DNA of 64,000 nt, from contig JADLSH010000204.1 in NCBI GenBank assembly GCA_016169945.1, forward strand, positions 62,001 to 126,000, in the 5' to 3' direction. Below, one piece after another: positions 35,085-48,010 of the stretch (positions within the stretch are counted from its first letter, which is position 1; the number at the start of each line of letters is the position of its first letter). The stretch is from Trachythela sp. YZ-2020. Lineage: Eukaryota; Cnidaria; Anthozoa; Malacalcyonacea; Clavulariidae. Under the pieces are notes generated by a model. The model was not told the DNA's origin. It ran no database searches and saw nothing but the letters and a program-made list of their open reading frames with translations. A program made the translations under genes and the position numbers.

Positions 35085-36109
35085 TTTAGAAAAAACTGGT
35101 TCTATTCTTACTGGGAGTCATGCAATACAATGCCTAACGAGCGCGATTTTTCAGCCGGAAGTTAATGAATATGGATATAGAAACACGTGTGGCAATAGCA
35201 ACGTTATAAAAACCCAGGGAAATGTGAGTTTTCTGTCATTTGCCACGAAGACACACGCACAGCGGGATTGGCAACAGATTTTTTACAAGCAAGATTTTCT
35301 GTGTCGCAGCCGAGCGAAAAGAGTTATGGCAGAAGCTGTTCAACCACAACCCATACATCTACGCTTACGCCATGGGCCCTTTTGCTGAGTTTGCAGTACA
35401 TTTGCACGTATCTGACTATAATTATGCCTTCGCATGGTTGCTTCCGTGACGACTTCGTTATGTTTTCATATAATTGTTTAAGATTCTTCATGCAGCACAT
35501 TTCCTCATCTATAATTGTCGTACTTGCCGGTATCGCCTGCTTGTACTGTTTTTCGAGAGGGGCAAACTTAGTAAGCCTTGCTTATACACTGTCTTCGACG
35601 GCGTTCTCGTTTGTCAGTTACTTGTAGTGGGATGGTTTAGTGCGCTTAATACGTCTCTAGTATTCGTACTTGCCGATATCGCCTGCTTGTACTGTTTCTC
35701 GAGAGGGGCAAACTTAGTAAGCCTTGTTCACTGTCTACGACGGCGTTCTCGTTTATCAGTTACTTGTAGTGGGATGGTTTAGTGTGCGTAACACTTCTCT
35801 AGTATCTTTACATTCACAACATATTGTCTCAACATAAGGCCTTTACACACAATCACAGAGGCCATCGCGACGGGTTTTTTACTCTCGTTACTTACCTACC
35901 CAATTGTCTTAATCAATTTGCACAGCTTTAAGCGACCTAACGAGGCACCCCTTGCCGCTCTGGCATCGAGCATACTTTTTCTTATTATATTTATACTGCC
36001 GGTCACTTATAAATAGTGGGATGTATGTCTAATGATTAATATTTACTTTTCGCGCTTCAGTGCCGGCATAATTTTCCGATTCATCTATGCTATACAAACA
36101 GCTAGTGAA
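35085..36109. other. non-coding with a 147-bp tandem duplication
   Basis: The segment from about 35518 to 35664 (cgtacttgccggtatcgcc...) is repeated at about 35665-35810 with few differences. Frames reading through it have no domain. Confidence 0.7.
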
Positions 36110-36825
36110 TATACTTTGGTGCACGAGGTACGAACGTATAAATGAATATACGATATTATACGCCTTTGGTGCATGAGGCTGCGTGCTTGAACTTGAGTAT
36201 AAACGAACTTGCTGTATGGGCAGCGGATCTTATTGATTTCAAGGCCAATGGTGCACGAGGTCTCCTGGAAATATGCACGAAGTCACTGTAGGTGCAGTGA
36301 GCTATATTAATTTTAATATGCCTTTGGTGCATGAAGGGCTATGTGGAAATATATACGAACTCGCTGAACGTGAAGTTAACTTTACAAAGTATAGTACCCC
36401 TTTGGTGCATGAGGCGGTGTTTGCCGAATTTGAAAGTATAAACGAATTCGCTGTTGGTGCAGCAAAACTTTATTAATCTCCATATGCCTGTGGTGCTTGA
36501 GGCCAATTGGAAATATATACGAACTCGCTGGAGGCGCAGTGAACTTTATTAACTTTAATACGCCTTTGGTGCATGAGGCCAGTTGAACATAAAAGAACTC
36601 GCTGTGGGTGTAGTGAATTGTATAAATTTTAATACGCCTTTGGGCATGAGGCCGTTTGAAAGTATAGACGCACTCGCTAGGAGCAGTGGCTTTTATTCTT
36701 TATAATAATATGCCATTGGGACATGAGGCGGCATGCTTGAGGGTATTAACGGACTCACTGTAGGCGGCAGCGAACTTGACTAAATAATATATACGCCTTC
36801 GGTATATGAAGCTATTCGTCTTTAT
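36110..36825. repeat. degenerate tandem repeat, period about 78 bp
   Basis: The word gcctttggtgcatgaggc (variants) recurs near 36115, 36161, 36244, 36320, 36397, 36481, 36559, 36636, 36709 and 36790. Between copies lies a second shared word, cgaactcgctgtaggtgcag. An old, diverged minisatellite. Confidence 0.8.
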
Positions 36826-37286
36826 AAGGGCTTTTCCTTAGCTTTTCCTTATCTTAGTTTTCTGAGAATTGGAGAGATAATCCTTATTTATCTGTATAAC
36901 CTTTAAAGTACTTAATATGGACACGAGACCTTAGCATGCCGGTAGTCACGGGGGACGGAGCTGAAAAATTTTACTCCCCATACTTAGCTCAGGGCATTGT
37001 GTGGCGGGGCGACCAGTGAAAATATATTACGATTCTCAGCTATGCGAACATACTCTGCTCATGTGAAAAGAGTTAGTCAACACTCGTTCGAAAGTCGTGG
37101 GTTTTCTCTGCGTGCTCCAGTTTCCTCCTGGGTTAGGACAAGTACATTAGGAAAGCATATCAAAATTGTGAGGACAACTAACCAACCTTCATGACTACAC
37201 TTTTCATTCCCCAAGAAGGGCTATGAGTTGACTTTTCTTAAATTTAGAAAGTCCTTGTCTGTGAATACCTTATTCCCCCGCATATA
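36826..37286. other. no gene seen
   Basis: No coding or repeat signal beyond a short tgctccagtttcctcctggg stretch near 37110. Confidence 0.5.
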
Positions 37287-37904
37287 CAGCTATTTCAATT
37301 AAGGTTGTCCCCGAGCAAAGCGGAAAAGTCGAATACGAGCGCGAAAGGCTTGCTGGGAATCGCTAAAAAATTAATGGACCAAGAATTTGACAAACCTCAG
37401 TGGATTCCTAAGACATTAACGTATTGTTCTTAAGTACAAGATTTTATGCTACTCATACGATTAGAAGGCATTTTAAATTCCCAAGGGTATAAAATCTTAT
37501 GGTTAAGAAGAATATGTTAATTTCGAAAGGTTTCGTTTTTTATACACCCTGTATACCAATTCGCAATTAAACGTGCTGCAAAACTTATGATTATATTACG
37601 TGACTCCTGTGACCTGTCGCTGTAACGTAGTGGAAAATGCCAGGAACTTGTTCCATCACAAAATTGTATGTCAGCAATAAATGCCACCTTGATTCATTCA
37701 CAGCTCTGAGCCACTGATGCATAAAAACGTCTCAAAGGAATTATCCACAAAACATTTAATAGGTTCCTACTTTGAAATTATTATTGCTAATTTCTTAGGA
37801 ATCCACTGAGGTTTGTCAAATTCTTGGTCCATTCCCAGCAAGCCTTTCGCGCTCGTATTCGACTTTTCCGCTTTGCTCGGGGACAACCTTAATTGAAATA
37901 GCTG
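37287..37904. mobile_element. 618-bp MITE with about 115-bp TIRs
   Basis: The arms begin CAGCTATTTCAATTAAGG and extend through gacaaacctcagtggattcc, with close identity on both sides. The flanks are catata and tatata, consistent with a TA or TATA target duplication. Non-coding. Just outside the right end lies a palindrome-rich stretch (aagcgcatgcgctt). Confidence 0.88.
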
Positions 37905-38245
37905 TATATAGGCGCCCTGCAGATATAAGCGCATGCGCTTATATCTGAATATATGCGCATGCGCCTATATCCGGTCAACATTTGCGGGTTAATTACATAC
38001 ACGAACAGAATTATTTTTAATTTTTATTATAAATTTGTATTTATATAATTAGTGGTAACATTTATCGTTTTTTGCTTAAAAATACTAAATTTGCATTGTT
38101 ATCTTTTACACGTTGTTAAATTGGAAAGTTTTTTAAAAATATTAAATTTACATTTACCGTTTATACCATGGTTTACACTAACGTTGTTTTTTCCGCTATT
38201 AAAAAGGATTCGCCAATTTTCGTACCCAGATCCCATGCGCGTAGG
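37905..38245. other. no gene seen
   Basis: AT-rich after the gcgcatgcgc palindromes. No chromodomain-like frame could be found here beside the transposase copy. Confidence 0.5.
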
Positions 38246-39252
38246 TTAGGGGACAAAAAATAGGGTGCGCCTATTATATCCAATTAACTCCTTGACAGTA
38301 CATTTTGCATAATCATTGTTATTAGCTGGGGCACCAGACATATCTTCTTCATCAAGGTTGACTTGCAAGTTGGAAATATCTGATAGAAAATAGGAAATAG
38401 CTCTCCTGTTTTGGGTCATCTCACCATTCGGCTTCCAGTATTCATGATTTATTTTAGTGTAATCAACTTTCTTCCTTTCTCTTTCTTTAAGATCCCACTG
38501 CCTGCTTTCTGTCTGCAGAATATCCTTTGCAGCATCCCATTTGTTTGATTTTCTAAACATAACCTCTTTGCATCATTATTGTTCTTTTCCACTCCTTGTC
38601 CTGTGAACTTTTGAAACAACCATGTTTCTCAACAAAAAATAGAATGTGATATACCATTACATGCATATATGGAGTCACCCTTGCTCTTCCATATCCAGGA
38701 CGAATGTTTCTCATCGAGCAGAATAATTCAATCCATTCCTTCCCTTTCTGAAATATATCACCAGCCTGGTTAAACTAAAATCTGATACCATATTATAATA
38801 TTCTTCAACAGATGACCATACTTTGCAAACCGTTCTACATGTATCTGGATAGAGGTATTCATTTAGTTTTCTTGGTAACTGATTGAGCAATTTCTTTTTC
38901 TGGCTACCTACAAGGCTTGCATAATCCAAAATGTTGCTGATAGACCCATCAGCATTTTCTAAATACCATACATTAAATGAAATTCCTCAATCATTAATCC
39001 CTTTAACAAGATTCCCCAGAATAAGTCCTTTAGGTTGTTCTTTGGGTCGGTTGAAATCTTGCTTAACATCTCTTTCCAGTACTTCTCAATTACATTATCA
39101 AGAAGCCGGTCTGTTACTCTGAAAATTAGATGAAGTTCATCTGGAACCGCATGATCTGAAGCTATATCAATCAGAGGCTGATGGATGCAACTAAAACACT
39201 TTGACTCTGAACAGTCCTTGATATCAGCTAAAGTTCTCTTCAAGTTGGGATC
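38246..39252 (-). pseudogene. RAG1-like transposase, 3' half of split copy
   Basis: Read from 39252 downward: LDPNLKRTLADIKD, HAVPDELHLIFRVTDRLL, then [12 protein letters not shown] (H-x4-H). A one-base shift later, [12 protein letters not shown] supplies the catalytic Glu with the same +20 spacing as the copy at 2.8-5.2 kb. [20 protein letters not shown] and a tail of about 60 residues follow. The 5' half lies at 46381-46945. The two were separated by the 7.1-kb insertion at 39253-46371. Several frameshifts remain, so the copy was probably already decaying. Confidence 0.78.
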
Positions 39253-39440
39253 TAGACTTGCTCCAAGTCTGTCTCTTATAGGGGTTTTTATTGGGGAGTG
39301 CGAAAATGCGGGCGGAAGGAAATTAAGGCGGACGGCGGGGGGGCGGGACGTGATAAAATTGGAAGAGGAGAGACAGATTTGTTTCCCTTGCAGCGCGCCA
39401 AATTTACCGGTTGATTTTTCCACCGGAGGCGGGGCCAGTA

Positions 39441-39750
39441 GCCTGCTGCTCATTCGGAATTAATTAAATAAAAGCTGTTATCAATCATCATCTGGAGGCT
39501 GTAGCTTCGGAAGTGAGAGAAATAATCACAGCTTGTGGCGATTAACTGAGACTGACAATGCGATCTATAAATAATGCTCTACGGTATGGAGTTATTTAAC
39601 TTCAATTTATGACTCACTGCTTTAGATTCTTTTTTCAATTTACAGTTTACTCATTTGTTTCCTTTTATAAAACTATACTTTAGTTATACTTGTTTCGTTT
39701 TATAGAACAATGGACTTTGCCGAGACTTCTCGCGTAGCGGGACGAATATA
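39441..39750. other. no gene seen
   Basis: The element's own non-coding interior, between its left TIR and the first nested MITE. Confidence 0.5.
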
Positions 39751-40139
39751 ATAGAGACCTTACGATGTAGGACGGCAACGCGAACGCCGACGGCCAAAAG
39801 AAACTGCTTCAAATAAATCAATTAAATAAAACTTGTCGTGTATTATCAATCGTATGAATTCACTTCAGTTTGTGGAAGTTGAGATAAGGGCTTTTTGGTT
39901 TAGAAGATTTCTACTTCAGCACTGAGCCAATTTGCTGAGTACCACTTCTCGCGGCTTGAAATGCAGACGTTGCACACAAGACGTAAAAATATGTGTTTAC
40001 CGTCGTAAACAGAGCGAGGATGACGTCTAAAACTCCCGTGGGATTTTAATTATTCATGTCTATTCTAAAATACTATAAATTTGATTGTACTGATAGCCGT
40101 CGTCGTCACGTTGCCGTCTTGAAATCGTAAGGTCTCTAT
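39751..40139. mobile_element. 390-bp MITE
   Basis: The ends ATAGAGACCTTACGAT and ATCGTAAGGTCTCTAT are inverted, followed by similar GACGGCAACG arms. Non-coding interior. Confidence 0.75.
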
Positions 40140-40564
40140 TCCCTTGTTTAATTCCCATGGAACATTATGTCTATGAGATGTTAATGTGGTTCTATAATTA
40201 GCGCTGCAGAACATGCATGTACATTTCATGCACAGAATTACTGTAACACGACTATTTTAACGATTTTGTTGTTTTTCTTGATTTTTTTGTGATAAGAAGC
40301 ATTGGTTTAGCAACATATTTGTTGCTTGTTTGTAAGCCAAGTACATAGAAATGATAAAACTATGTAAAAAGCATCAAATTCAGCGACAAAATCGGAAATT
40401 TGGTTTCTCTATTTCGTCCCTGTAAGCGGACCGGCGTTTTATATGAAGTATATTCATCCCGCCTATACCTATGGTCTCGGCTCACTTGGGTGAGATCTCG
40501 CCAAGCGGCCAGCCCGCTTTCTCATATGAATGCGATGTATTTTTTATACTGAAACGTACTAGGA

Positions 40565-40658
40565 GGCGAGATCATAAGCAGGCGAGATCATAAGCAGGCG
40601 AGATCATAAGCAGGCGAGAACATAAGCAGGCGAGATCATAAGCAGGCGAGATCATAAG
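40565..40658. repeat. 16-bp tandem repeat (aggcgagatcataagc)n
   Basis: About six units, one with an a for t change (cgagaacataagc). The array resumes for one partial unit at 41035-41050 beyond the next MITE. Confidence 0.9.
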
Positions 40659-41034
40659 TAGCCTGCGTGGCCGGCCCTCGTTGGAGGGGAAAAGAAGAAC
40701 AGGGAATGAGGGCCTGCAAGAAAACCCAGCTTTCATGACTAAACGCCCTAATAAAGGCTCATTAAAATTGACCAATACAAATGCAGCTGGACTATAGGGG
40801 AAACCCCAAACCGAAGGAAATGTATTCGCTTGTGCATAAACATGTCAATCAAGACGAAGAAATGTAATAATATATTCCTGTGTGCGTAAACATGTCAATT
40901 AATTCTTGGTGTTGACCAATCAAATTCTACGTTCAAAAATTGAACGGCGTTTAGTCATGAAAGCTGGGTTTTCTTGCAGGCCCTCATTCCCTGTTCTTCT
41001 TTTCCCCTCCAACGAGGGCCGGCCACGCAGGCTA
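40659..41034. mobile_element. 376-bp MITE inserted in the 16-bp repeat
   Basis: The ends TAGCCTGCGTGGCCGGCC are nearly perfect inverted repeats for about 85 bases (arms through catgactaaacgcc). A 9-bp gatcataag flanks both sides (40650-40658 and 41035-41043). This fits a MULE-like duplication, although the host repeat contains the same word. Confidence 0.85.
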
Positions 41035-41043
41035 GATCATAAG

Positions 41044-41364
41044 CAGTCTCGGTAAGCGGGATTATATGAACATGCAGGCCCTAGGTTTGTTGACCTTAAT
41101 AGTATGTAACTATAAGTCCTAAATCTGTTTGGAATTCATGTAAAAGCTCTAAATTTAAACAAGCTTTTGTTTTTTTGGATGCTGTACTAAAGAATTTTCT
41201 TCTCACGTCGGCTTTCACGACAACGGTACGACACAGAACGCAAGTTTTATTCTTTGAATTTGGCGATATATATATCTACACGAGTACGTGTAAGCTTTCG
41301 TTGGAGTGATATTACTATTATTCTCTTGCATAGCCACACATAATTTTCGGTAGATAACGGCGGT
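41044..41364. other. no gene seen
   Basis: The spacer between two nested elements; nothing recognised. Confidence 0.5.
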
Positions 41365-43005
41365 TAAAGTGCACCTCACCTCAAATGTTTTTTTTGGCTT
41401 TATCAAATCTTGGCATCATTTCTACTATATCCGTGAAAATTTTTTTTAATTTGGTCAAATCGTTCGATTTTTATGGCGTTTTGAACTTAGCTTTCGATGG
41501 ACCTTGGCCGTCGTATTTTCTAACCAAAAAGAGCCTGGGTCTAGCCCATTTTCTGACGTCACGTAAGGTAGTCGGCATTTAGCTTTGATCGGCTTGTATT
41601 CAGTTCGCCATTTCGGCTTTGCTTGCTTTGAATCAATCGGAGTTTACACTGTTTTTTTCTGGCTATCATGTCTAACCATGAACAAACTAGCACACAGGAT
41701 ATATATATAATTGCTATATATGGATAGAATCAGTTTTAGAAGAGCTATCTAACAATATGCCGCATTAAGCTATATATGTAAGACTAGTGTATTATTTAGT
41801 TCGAGCACGTTGAAAATCCAACTTCGCACGCGTGTAGGCATCTAAAACTACAACTTGTTTACACTATATAGGTCACTGCTATATCTACCAAAAAATCGCC
41901 TTTTTCTGGGCTATCTTTTCGTATGAAGCACGAGAATATATCTTGAGGCGCGTCAAAAAAGTTTACCCCTGCTACAGTACTGCACACAATTAGTACACAC
42001 GATATATTTTCGTCGTTTGACGCGCGAAACATACATCGATTTTCGTGCACATTTCCTTGAGAACTACATCGAAAGATCTGTTCAAGAGAAACATTTTACG
42101 TACAGTTTCGTGCTTGTAGGTCTGATATTGGCTGAGTTATGTTTTATGAAGCGATATCCAAATCGAATATTACTCAAACTTTCGCAGCGCCAATGTCACC
42201 GCGGCGCGAAATGAACTTAGTAAAATATATTTAAAGCTATTTTGTCGATAAACACATGTTTTATGCACGGATAGAAAGCTGCAGGCATGACGAACAAGTT
42301 AATAGTTGTTTCAAGGTTGTAGATGCAAAATTTACAAAGTTATACGGGCTAATAGATCGGTTGTATATCTCTTTATTTAAACCGGTATCCGTTCTTTAAA
42401 GTCCTGCGCTTGAAAACTGAAAACATACAAAATTTGTAGTAATGTTTGAACGGAAATACACAAGCTATATAGACATATCATACATGAAAATAAAGCTCTC
42501 TTCATGACGGGATAGCTATTGGTTATTTCAAGTTCGTTAGTTCATTATTTATCGCGTTATTCGCCCACCGGCAAAGTGTACTAAAATTCAATGGCACTAA
42601 ACTTCTAAAAAATACATAATCCCGGCGAAACATACATCTTGAGAACTACACACGTTCTATGCATGTAAGATGCATAGATCGAAAGCTCTTATCAAGAGAA
42701 ACATTTTACGCACAGTTTCGTGCTTGTAGGTCTGATATAAATGTAGATGCCCGACAGTATACAAGAAATTTGCATGTGGGCCGAAAGTTTATTTTGACGA
42801 GTCCCTTGTGTGACGTCACGAAATTTACTCGTTCCAGACTCCTCGTAAGGACGGACAAGGTCCATCAAAAAGTGCCTTTTTGCCAACTTTAAACTGCCAT
42901 AAAAATCGAACGATTTGACCAAATAAATAAAAAAATTTACGGATACACTAGAAATGATGCCAAGATTTGATATAGCAAAAAATTTTTGGGGCGAGGTGCA
43001 CTTTA
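41365..43005. mobile_element. 1.64-kb non-autonomous TIR element
   Basis: The ends TAAAGTGCACCTC and GAGGTGCACTTTA are inverted. The arms extend about 200 bases through gatgccaagatttgat, gtcaaatcgttcgattttta and gacgtcac. A direct repeat of about 105 bases (around acattttacgcacagtttcg) occurs at 42026-42130 and 42618-42740. Short frames inside show no transposase. Confidence 0.8.
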
Positions 43006-46000
43006 GAATAGAATAGAATAGAATAGAATCTTTATTTACCCACGGTGAACTTATCAGGATTTACATATATAGTACACTAACTAATTACAAAATTTTACAA
43101 ACTAACAAATTACAGTTATAGCTCAATATAGAAATAATTATAAAATAAAAATACCTGCTTTCCATAAGTGCCGTGCAATAATATAATTTGTTAAAATTCA
43201 ATCATTTAAAAAACCTACTACAGCCCGATTTAAACACGCTGAGATTATTTGTTTTGCGTAGCTCAGTAGGAAGGCTATTCCAAAGCACAGCACCACTATA
43301 ACCAAAGCTATTCTTTAGGTAGTTGGTCCGTGGCTTTGGAATAGCTAGTTTGCCTTCGGTGTCTCTCAATGAGTAGTTCGTGATGCTGCTACGGTCTATG
43401 AACATGGGACGCAAGTAATCGGGAGCGAGCCCATTAAGTGATTTATAGACCATAACAGCTTTTTCAAGCTTGCGCTGGGTATCGAGTTTTCTCCAGCCAA
43501 GCTTCTCTAGTAGAAAATCAGCAGCAATGTCATAGCTAGAAGATGTTAACACTCTTGCTGCACGATTTTGCAATTTTTGAAGCTTATCAGCATAGGTTTT
43601 GTTACAATTATCCCAGACGACGCAGCAATAATTAAAATGCGGTTGCACTAACGAATTGTAAATATACTGCAGAGTCGTAAATGGAACAAAAGGCCTTACA
43701 CGTTTTATAGCTCCAATGCTTGATGCAATCTTTTTAATTAGCTTATTGATATGCATATTCCAAGACAGATTTTCATCAATCAGTACACCTAGAGACTTTG
43801 TAAGCGAAACCTGATTAACAGGGATCCCATCAATTTCCAGAGATGGTAATGGGCTCAACGTACATAATCTTTGCCTTGAACCGATTAACATGAACTCTGT
43901 CTTGGATTGATTTAAAGTAAGCTTGTTTGCGATAAGCCACTCATAACTGATTAATATCACGAACGTTATTGCTTGCCAACGTCAAATGAGTGTCGTCTGC
44001 ATACATACGTGCCTGGGAATGTTCGAGGCAATTAGGCAAATCATTTATATAAATTAAAAATAGTAATGGCCCCAAGATAGTCCCCTGCGGGATACCACAG
44101 GACAGTGAGCGGTTCGGTGATAGAAAACCGTTCACGAAGCATTTTTGATTACGATCGTTTAGGTAAGATTTAAACCATTCACTTCCTATACCATATGCAT
44201 TTAATTTAGATAAAAGAATTGCATGATCTACGGTGTCAAACGCTTTTTTGAGATCTAAGAAAACTACTGCGTTTACGTTACCGTGATCGATGTTGTACGC
44301 CCAGTCGTTTGTGGCTTCGAGAAGAGCAGTAACTGTGGAATGTAGGCTTCGGAATCCTGATTGACTAGTTGAAAGTAATTTGTTATCCGTAAGAAAAAAA
44401 TTGACTTGATCATAAATAATCCTCTCAAAAACTTTGGCCACAATAGGAATAATAGAGATGGGCCGATAGTTATTGAGATCCTTACGTTTCCCTTGTTTAA
44501 ATAATGGTATGACCTTTGAACATTTCCAATCGTCGGGGAATATACCCGTGATAATGGAGCGGTTAAAAATTATACTTAGATAATCTGAAATCAAATCAGG
44601 GCATTCACGAAGTAGCCTAGCTGAAATTTTATCCAAACCAGTTGCTTTAGATTTGCTAAGTTTGGATAGAAGAGAAAAGACTATAGACGAACTTGTTGTC
44701 TTCAGTTGAAAACTAGTACCAGCTCCACTTTCGTTACTTGAAAGGTAATCTAAATGAGAACGACTGTTTTCGTTACAAGGTATTTTATCGGCAAGCTTTG
44801 GCCCAATATCAGCGAAATGATCGTTAAACGCCTCAGATCATTTTTGAGAGCCGCTTATAGAACAGCCGTTCAATTCAATTTCCTTTACGTGCGAGATGTG
44901 TTGTTTTCTTGAAGTTAGTTCATTAATTATATTCCAAGTCTTTTTCGAATTGCTTTTATTTTCGTGAAAAGCGCTCGTGTAATACATTTCTTTGGCATGT
45001 TTGATTTCAGTATTTACAATATTGCGAGTTCTCTTAAAAGCGTGCCAATCAGCTGGGTCATTAGAGCTGCACGCTTTTATCTTCAAAATATCTCGATCAT
45101 GCATGCGTTGTTTTAAGTAAGGGTAATCCAAGGCGATTTAGAAGCCCTAATACGCTTTGTACACAAAGGTGCATGTCTTTCAACAACACTATTAAATATA
45201 TTTTTCCAAACATGCCACATGTCATTTGGGTTATCATGTGCCCTAATTTCATCCCAATTCTGCAGCCAGATATCGTTTCTGAAACTTGCAGAATCAAAAT
45301 TCTTAAACTTTCTATAGGTCACAGTAGAGTGGCCCTTAGTAAATAAACCAGTTGAAAGTTTACGAAATGCATAAATTAGGCTATGATCACTGATACTGAT
45401 ATGAGAGACACCGGAGCAAACAATCTTATCAGGCGAATTGGTAAATATCAAGTCAATTAGTGTTGAAGATGACTTGGTTATGCGAGTTGGTTCGCTTATT
45501 AACTGTTGTAAGCCATAAAGATCAGTGATGCTAGTCAAAATGGTTGAATTATGATCCATTACGGTTGACCCAAAATTGCAGTTCAGGTCACCCATTAAGT
45601 AATATTCAACATTTTCTGCGTCGAGTCTACCTACTAGAGTTTCAAAATAGTTGAATTTGTCGACGGGTGAATCTGGAGGTCTATACCAAGTTGTAACGAG
45701 AAAAGGCTTGGATCTAGGTTTACGAATTTCGATACATAAATTTTCTAGTTGATCAATTGACATATCGAAACGTGGTAGAAAATTGATATTGCATCGAACA
45801 TAAAAACTAACATACACCACCCCCAAATCTGCCATTGACGCTTCTGTCGCGACGTACAATTTCATAACCAGATATATGAACCTCATTGTCATTTATAGTA
45901 GAATCAAGCCTTGTCTCGTTAATTGGCAAAACATCGATTGAATGGTCAACAAGCAAAACTCTAAGCTCGTCGATATGCTTTATTATACTAGTAACATTAA

Positions 46001-46130
46001 GTGATGCTAGTTTGAAGCCCCGCATAATAGGTATTGTATAGGACTATTTGGTTGATTATCGGTAACTGTAACAGATTCACCCGGTAAGGCATTATGTCAA
46101 CTGTCTTTAACATGCAGAGTAGGAAGTTAA
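43006..46130 (-). mobile_element. CR1/L2-like LINE with endonuclease and RT, nearly complete
   Basis: From 5' to 3' on the minus strand. An APE-type endonuclease occupies 46025-45113, with PINETRLD (catalytic Glu), YLMGDLNCNFG and SISDHSLIY (Asp-His pair) and one frameshift near 45810. The linker is at 45131-44838 (RDILKIKACSS). The reverse transcriptase is at 44636-43202, with LNNYRPISIIPIVAK, VVFLDLKKAFDTVDH, CGIPQGTILGPLLFLIY and MYADDTHLT, a frameshift at about 43950, then LGVLIDENLSWNMHI and ALWNSLPTELRKTN. The 3' end is a (GAATA)n microsatellite at 43006-43027. The protein nicks target DNA and primes cDNA there. It is more intact than other LINEs here but still needs three to four frame corrections. 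It lies inside the 7.1-kb TIR element. Confidence 0.92.
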
Positions 46131-46380
46131 AGAGTTAAAGTATTTATAGAGTGTGAACAATGTGTGAACTTAGGTGTCGAATAAATTAAAGCACCGCAAT
46201 GCACAAACTTGTCAATCAACTTTCCCGCCGAATTTATAATCTGATTCAAGTTCCTGCAAGGGAAACAAGTCTGTCTCTCCTCTCCCAATTTTCTCGCCGC
46301 CCGTCTCCCGCCCGCATTTTCGCGAGCCCTAATATACTCCCCCTATAAGAGACAGACTTGGAGCAAGTCTAGTTGGGATC

Positions 46381-46945
46381 CAGAGTATAGAAGTTCATGT
46401 CCTTGCTTGTATCCCACCTATTGCTCTTGTGGACTTTGCACCATAAGCAAGCATGGTCAGATGAAGCACCAGAAAATCCCATGATCAACAGCAAAAATTT
46501 CATATCTCCTTCAAGAAAGAAATCCAGTTCACATGCTCCCCATCAATTAAAATAATTCCTGTCTTGATAAGTCCATTTATCTCTGTGAATAAATTGGACA
46601 GTGACTGTTTCAAGGTTTCATAATTTTCTGGCCCATTAATTATTGCCACAGTTCTGTTTGACGACATTACCTTTTCATTGCATTGGAGTAAAGCAAATGA
46701 TACAATCATGAAGTTGGTTGACCGTGACATTCGAGCACCATCTGCACTGAGTTTCACTTGAACTACTACATCTCTTAGCTCCGGCAGTTGCTGCATTAAA
46801 TCGTTTACATGAGCTGCTAGTGCAGTGTAGATGTGAAATCTAATTTTGCCCCAGGATACTTGCCAAGAATTCTCTCAATATGATATGTCTTGTTTAAATT
46901 TGTTTGCAATTGTTTGATGAGGTAAGATTTAGGTAAAATTCATCT
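46381..46945 (-). pseudogene. RAG1-like transposase, 5' half of split copy
   Basis: From 46945 downward: [19 protein letters not shown]; a frameshift; [32 protein letters not shown] (first catalytic Asp intact here); [18 protein letters not shown]; a frameshift; then [15 protein letters not shown], whose Asp lies 19 residues before the first Cys of CLWC; and KVHKSNRWDTSKDMNFYTL. This continues directly in 38246-39252 once the 7.1-kb insert is ignored. The N-terminal third is missing, cut at the start of the duplicated GPCR segment. Confidence 0.78.
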
Positions 46946-47689
46946 GATTGCATCGTCAATTCATGGTAAACCTCATCCCCCACAGCTATAAAGGTGCAAG
47001 GTGCATGGTAAACCTCATTCCCGAAAGCTATAAAGGTGCAGGGTTGTTTAGTAAATGTCTGAGTCAATCTCAGCTGAACATGAGTGACGTCCCATATATG
47101 ATGAAGTAGTAAGGCAGATACAATAGTGAACCAGTTGTTTCACAATCTTCAATTACCAAAGCAGTATACGTCTCAAGCAGATACATGAATCGAGGCAAAA
47201 CATCTGCTAAAGAAATGTAAAGGAAAGATGCAATACTTATGAATCATAATTTTGCATTGCCAAAACAATCTAAGGTAATTAGTTCGTTTTCAGACTTATA
47301 GACATTTAGACTTTTATTATGATCACACATATATACATTTTATAATTTTTCTGACTCGCAAATACATGTAGCATTTGTTATACTTAGCGAACGAGTCTCT
47401 AAATTTACATAAATTCATATCATCATGAGTATCAGTAAGTTTTTACATACACTCATGATAAAATATAGTATTTAATTATTTTCGTAAGCGGAAGAAAACA
47501 TATTATATTTTTAAACACAACGAGAAAGGTTGGAAGAAACAAAAGATTAATAAGTTAAAATATTAATATAATTCATGATCAGCTTATTCACGATATTTGA
47601 CTTTTGGCATATTTCAGGTGCTTCAATATACTATATTAATATAAAATATAATTCATGATAAGCTTATTCATGATGTTTGACTTTTGGCA

Positions 47690-48010
47690 TATTTCAGGTG
47701 CTTCAATATACGTATCTGCCTCCTTGAGAATATTCATAAGTATTTTTCCCAGTTCTTTCTTGAACGTATTTTTTGACAACTTCCTAAGATTGGTTGGGAT
47801 CTCATTCCAAAGTTTACACCAATTCGCGAGAAAGCATTTTTTTGTACTTCAATTCTTGACATTTTTATTTGAAAATTTTTCGATGTCGATGATCGTGTAC
47901 TATAGGAACGAGTCCTTGACGTTTTGTAAATAGAGGAAGGAAATATTAATTTGAGCAATATTGTATATCATGCATCAGTTCACACACTGGTTCACAATAT
48001 AAAAAATTCA
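47690..48010 (-). pseudogene. LINE 3' fragment (also at 52610-52880)
   Basis: The minus strand reads YCEPVCELMHDI, RSYSTRSSTSKNFQIKMSR and IEVQKNAFSRIGV, then after frameshifts a C-terminal LINE protein tail. This insertion predates the duplication because both copies have it. Confidence 0.6.

Larger units (their letters stand above)
39253..46371. mobile_element. 7.1-kb TIR element with 9-bp target duplication
   Basis: Both ends read inward TAGACTTGCTCCAAGTCT and continue as related inverted repeats for about 180 bases, sharing gaaaatgcgggcgg and gagagacaga. An exact 9-bp duplication gttgggatc flanks it (39244-39252 and 46372-46380). Removing one target copy and the insert rejoins the transposase frame at LDPN|LKR. 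Nine-base duplications with long TIRs suggest a Mutator-like (MULE) element. Without the nested MITEs, 1.6-kb element and LINE, only about 1.6 kb is its own, with no transposase seen, so it is non-autonomous. The first 17 bases after TAG form a near palindrome (AGACTTG.CAAGTCT). Confidence 0.9.

Noticed and set aside
37905..38245. A chromodomain partner beside the second RAG1-like copy
   Set aside because: No chromodomain motif could be read on either strand; that copy seems truncated here.
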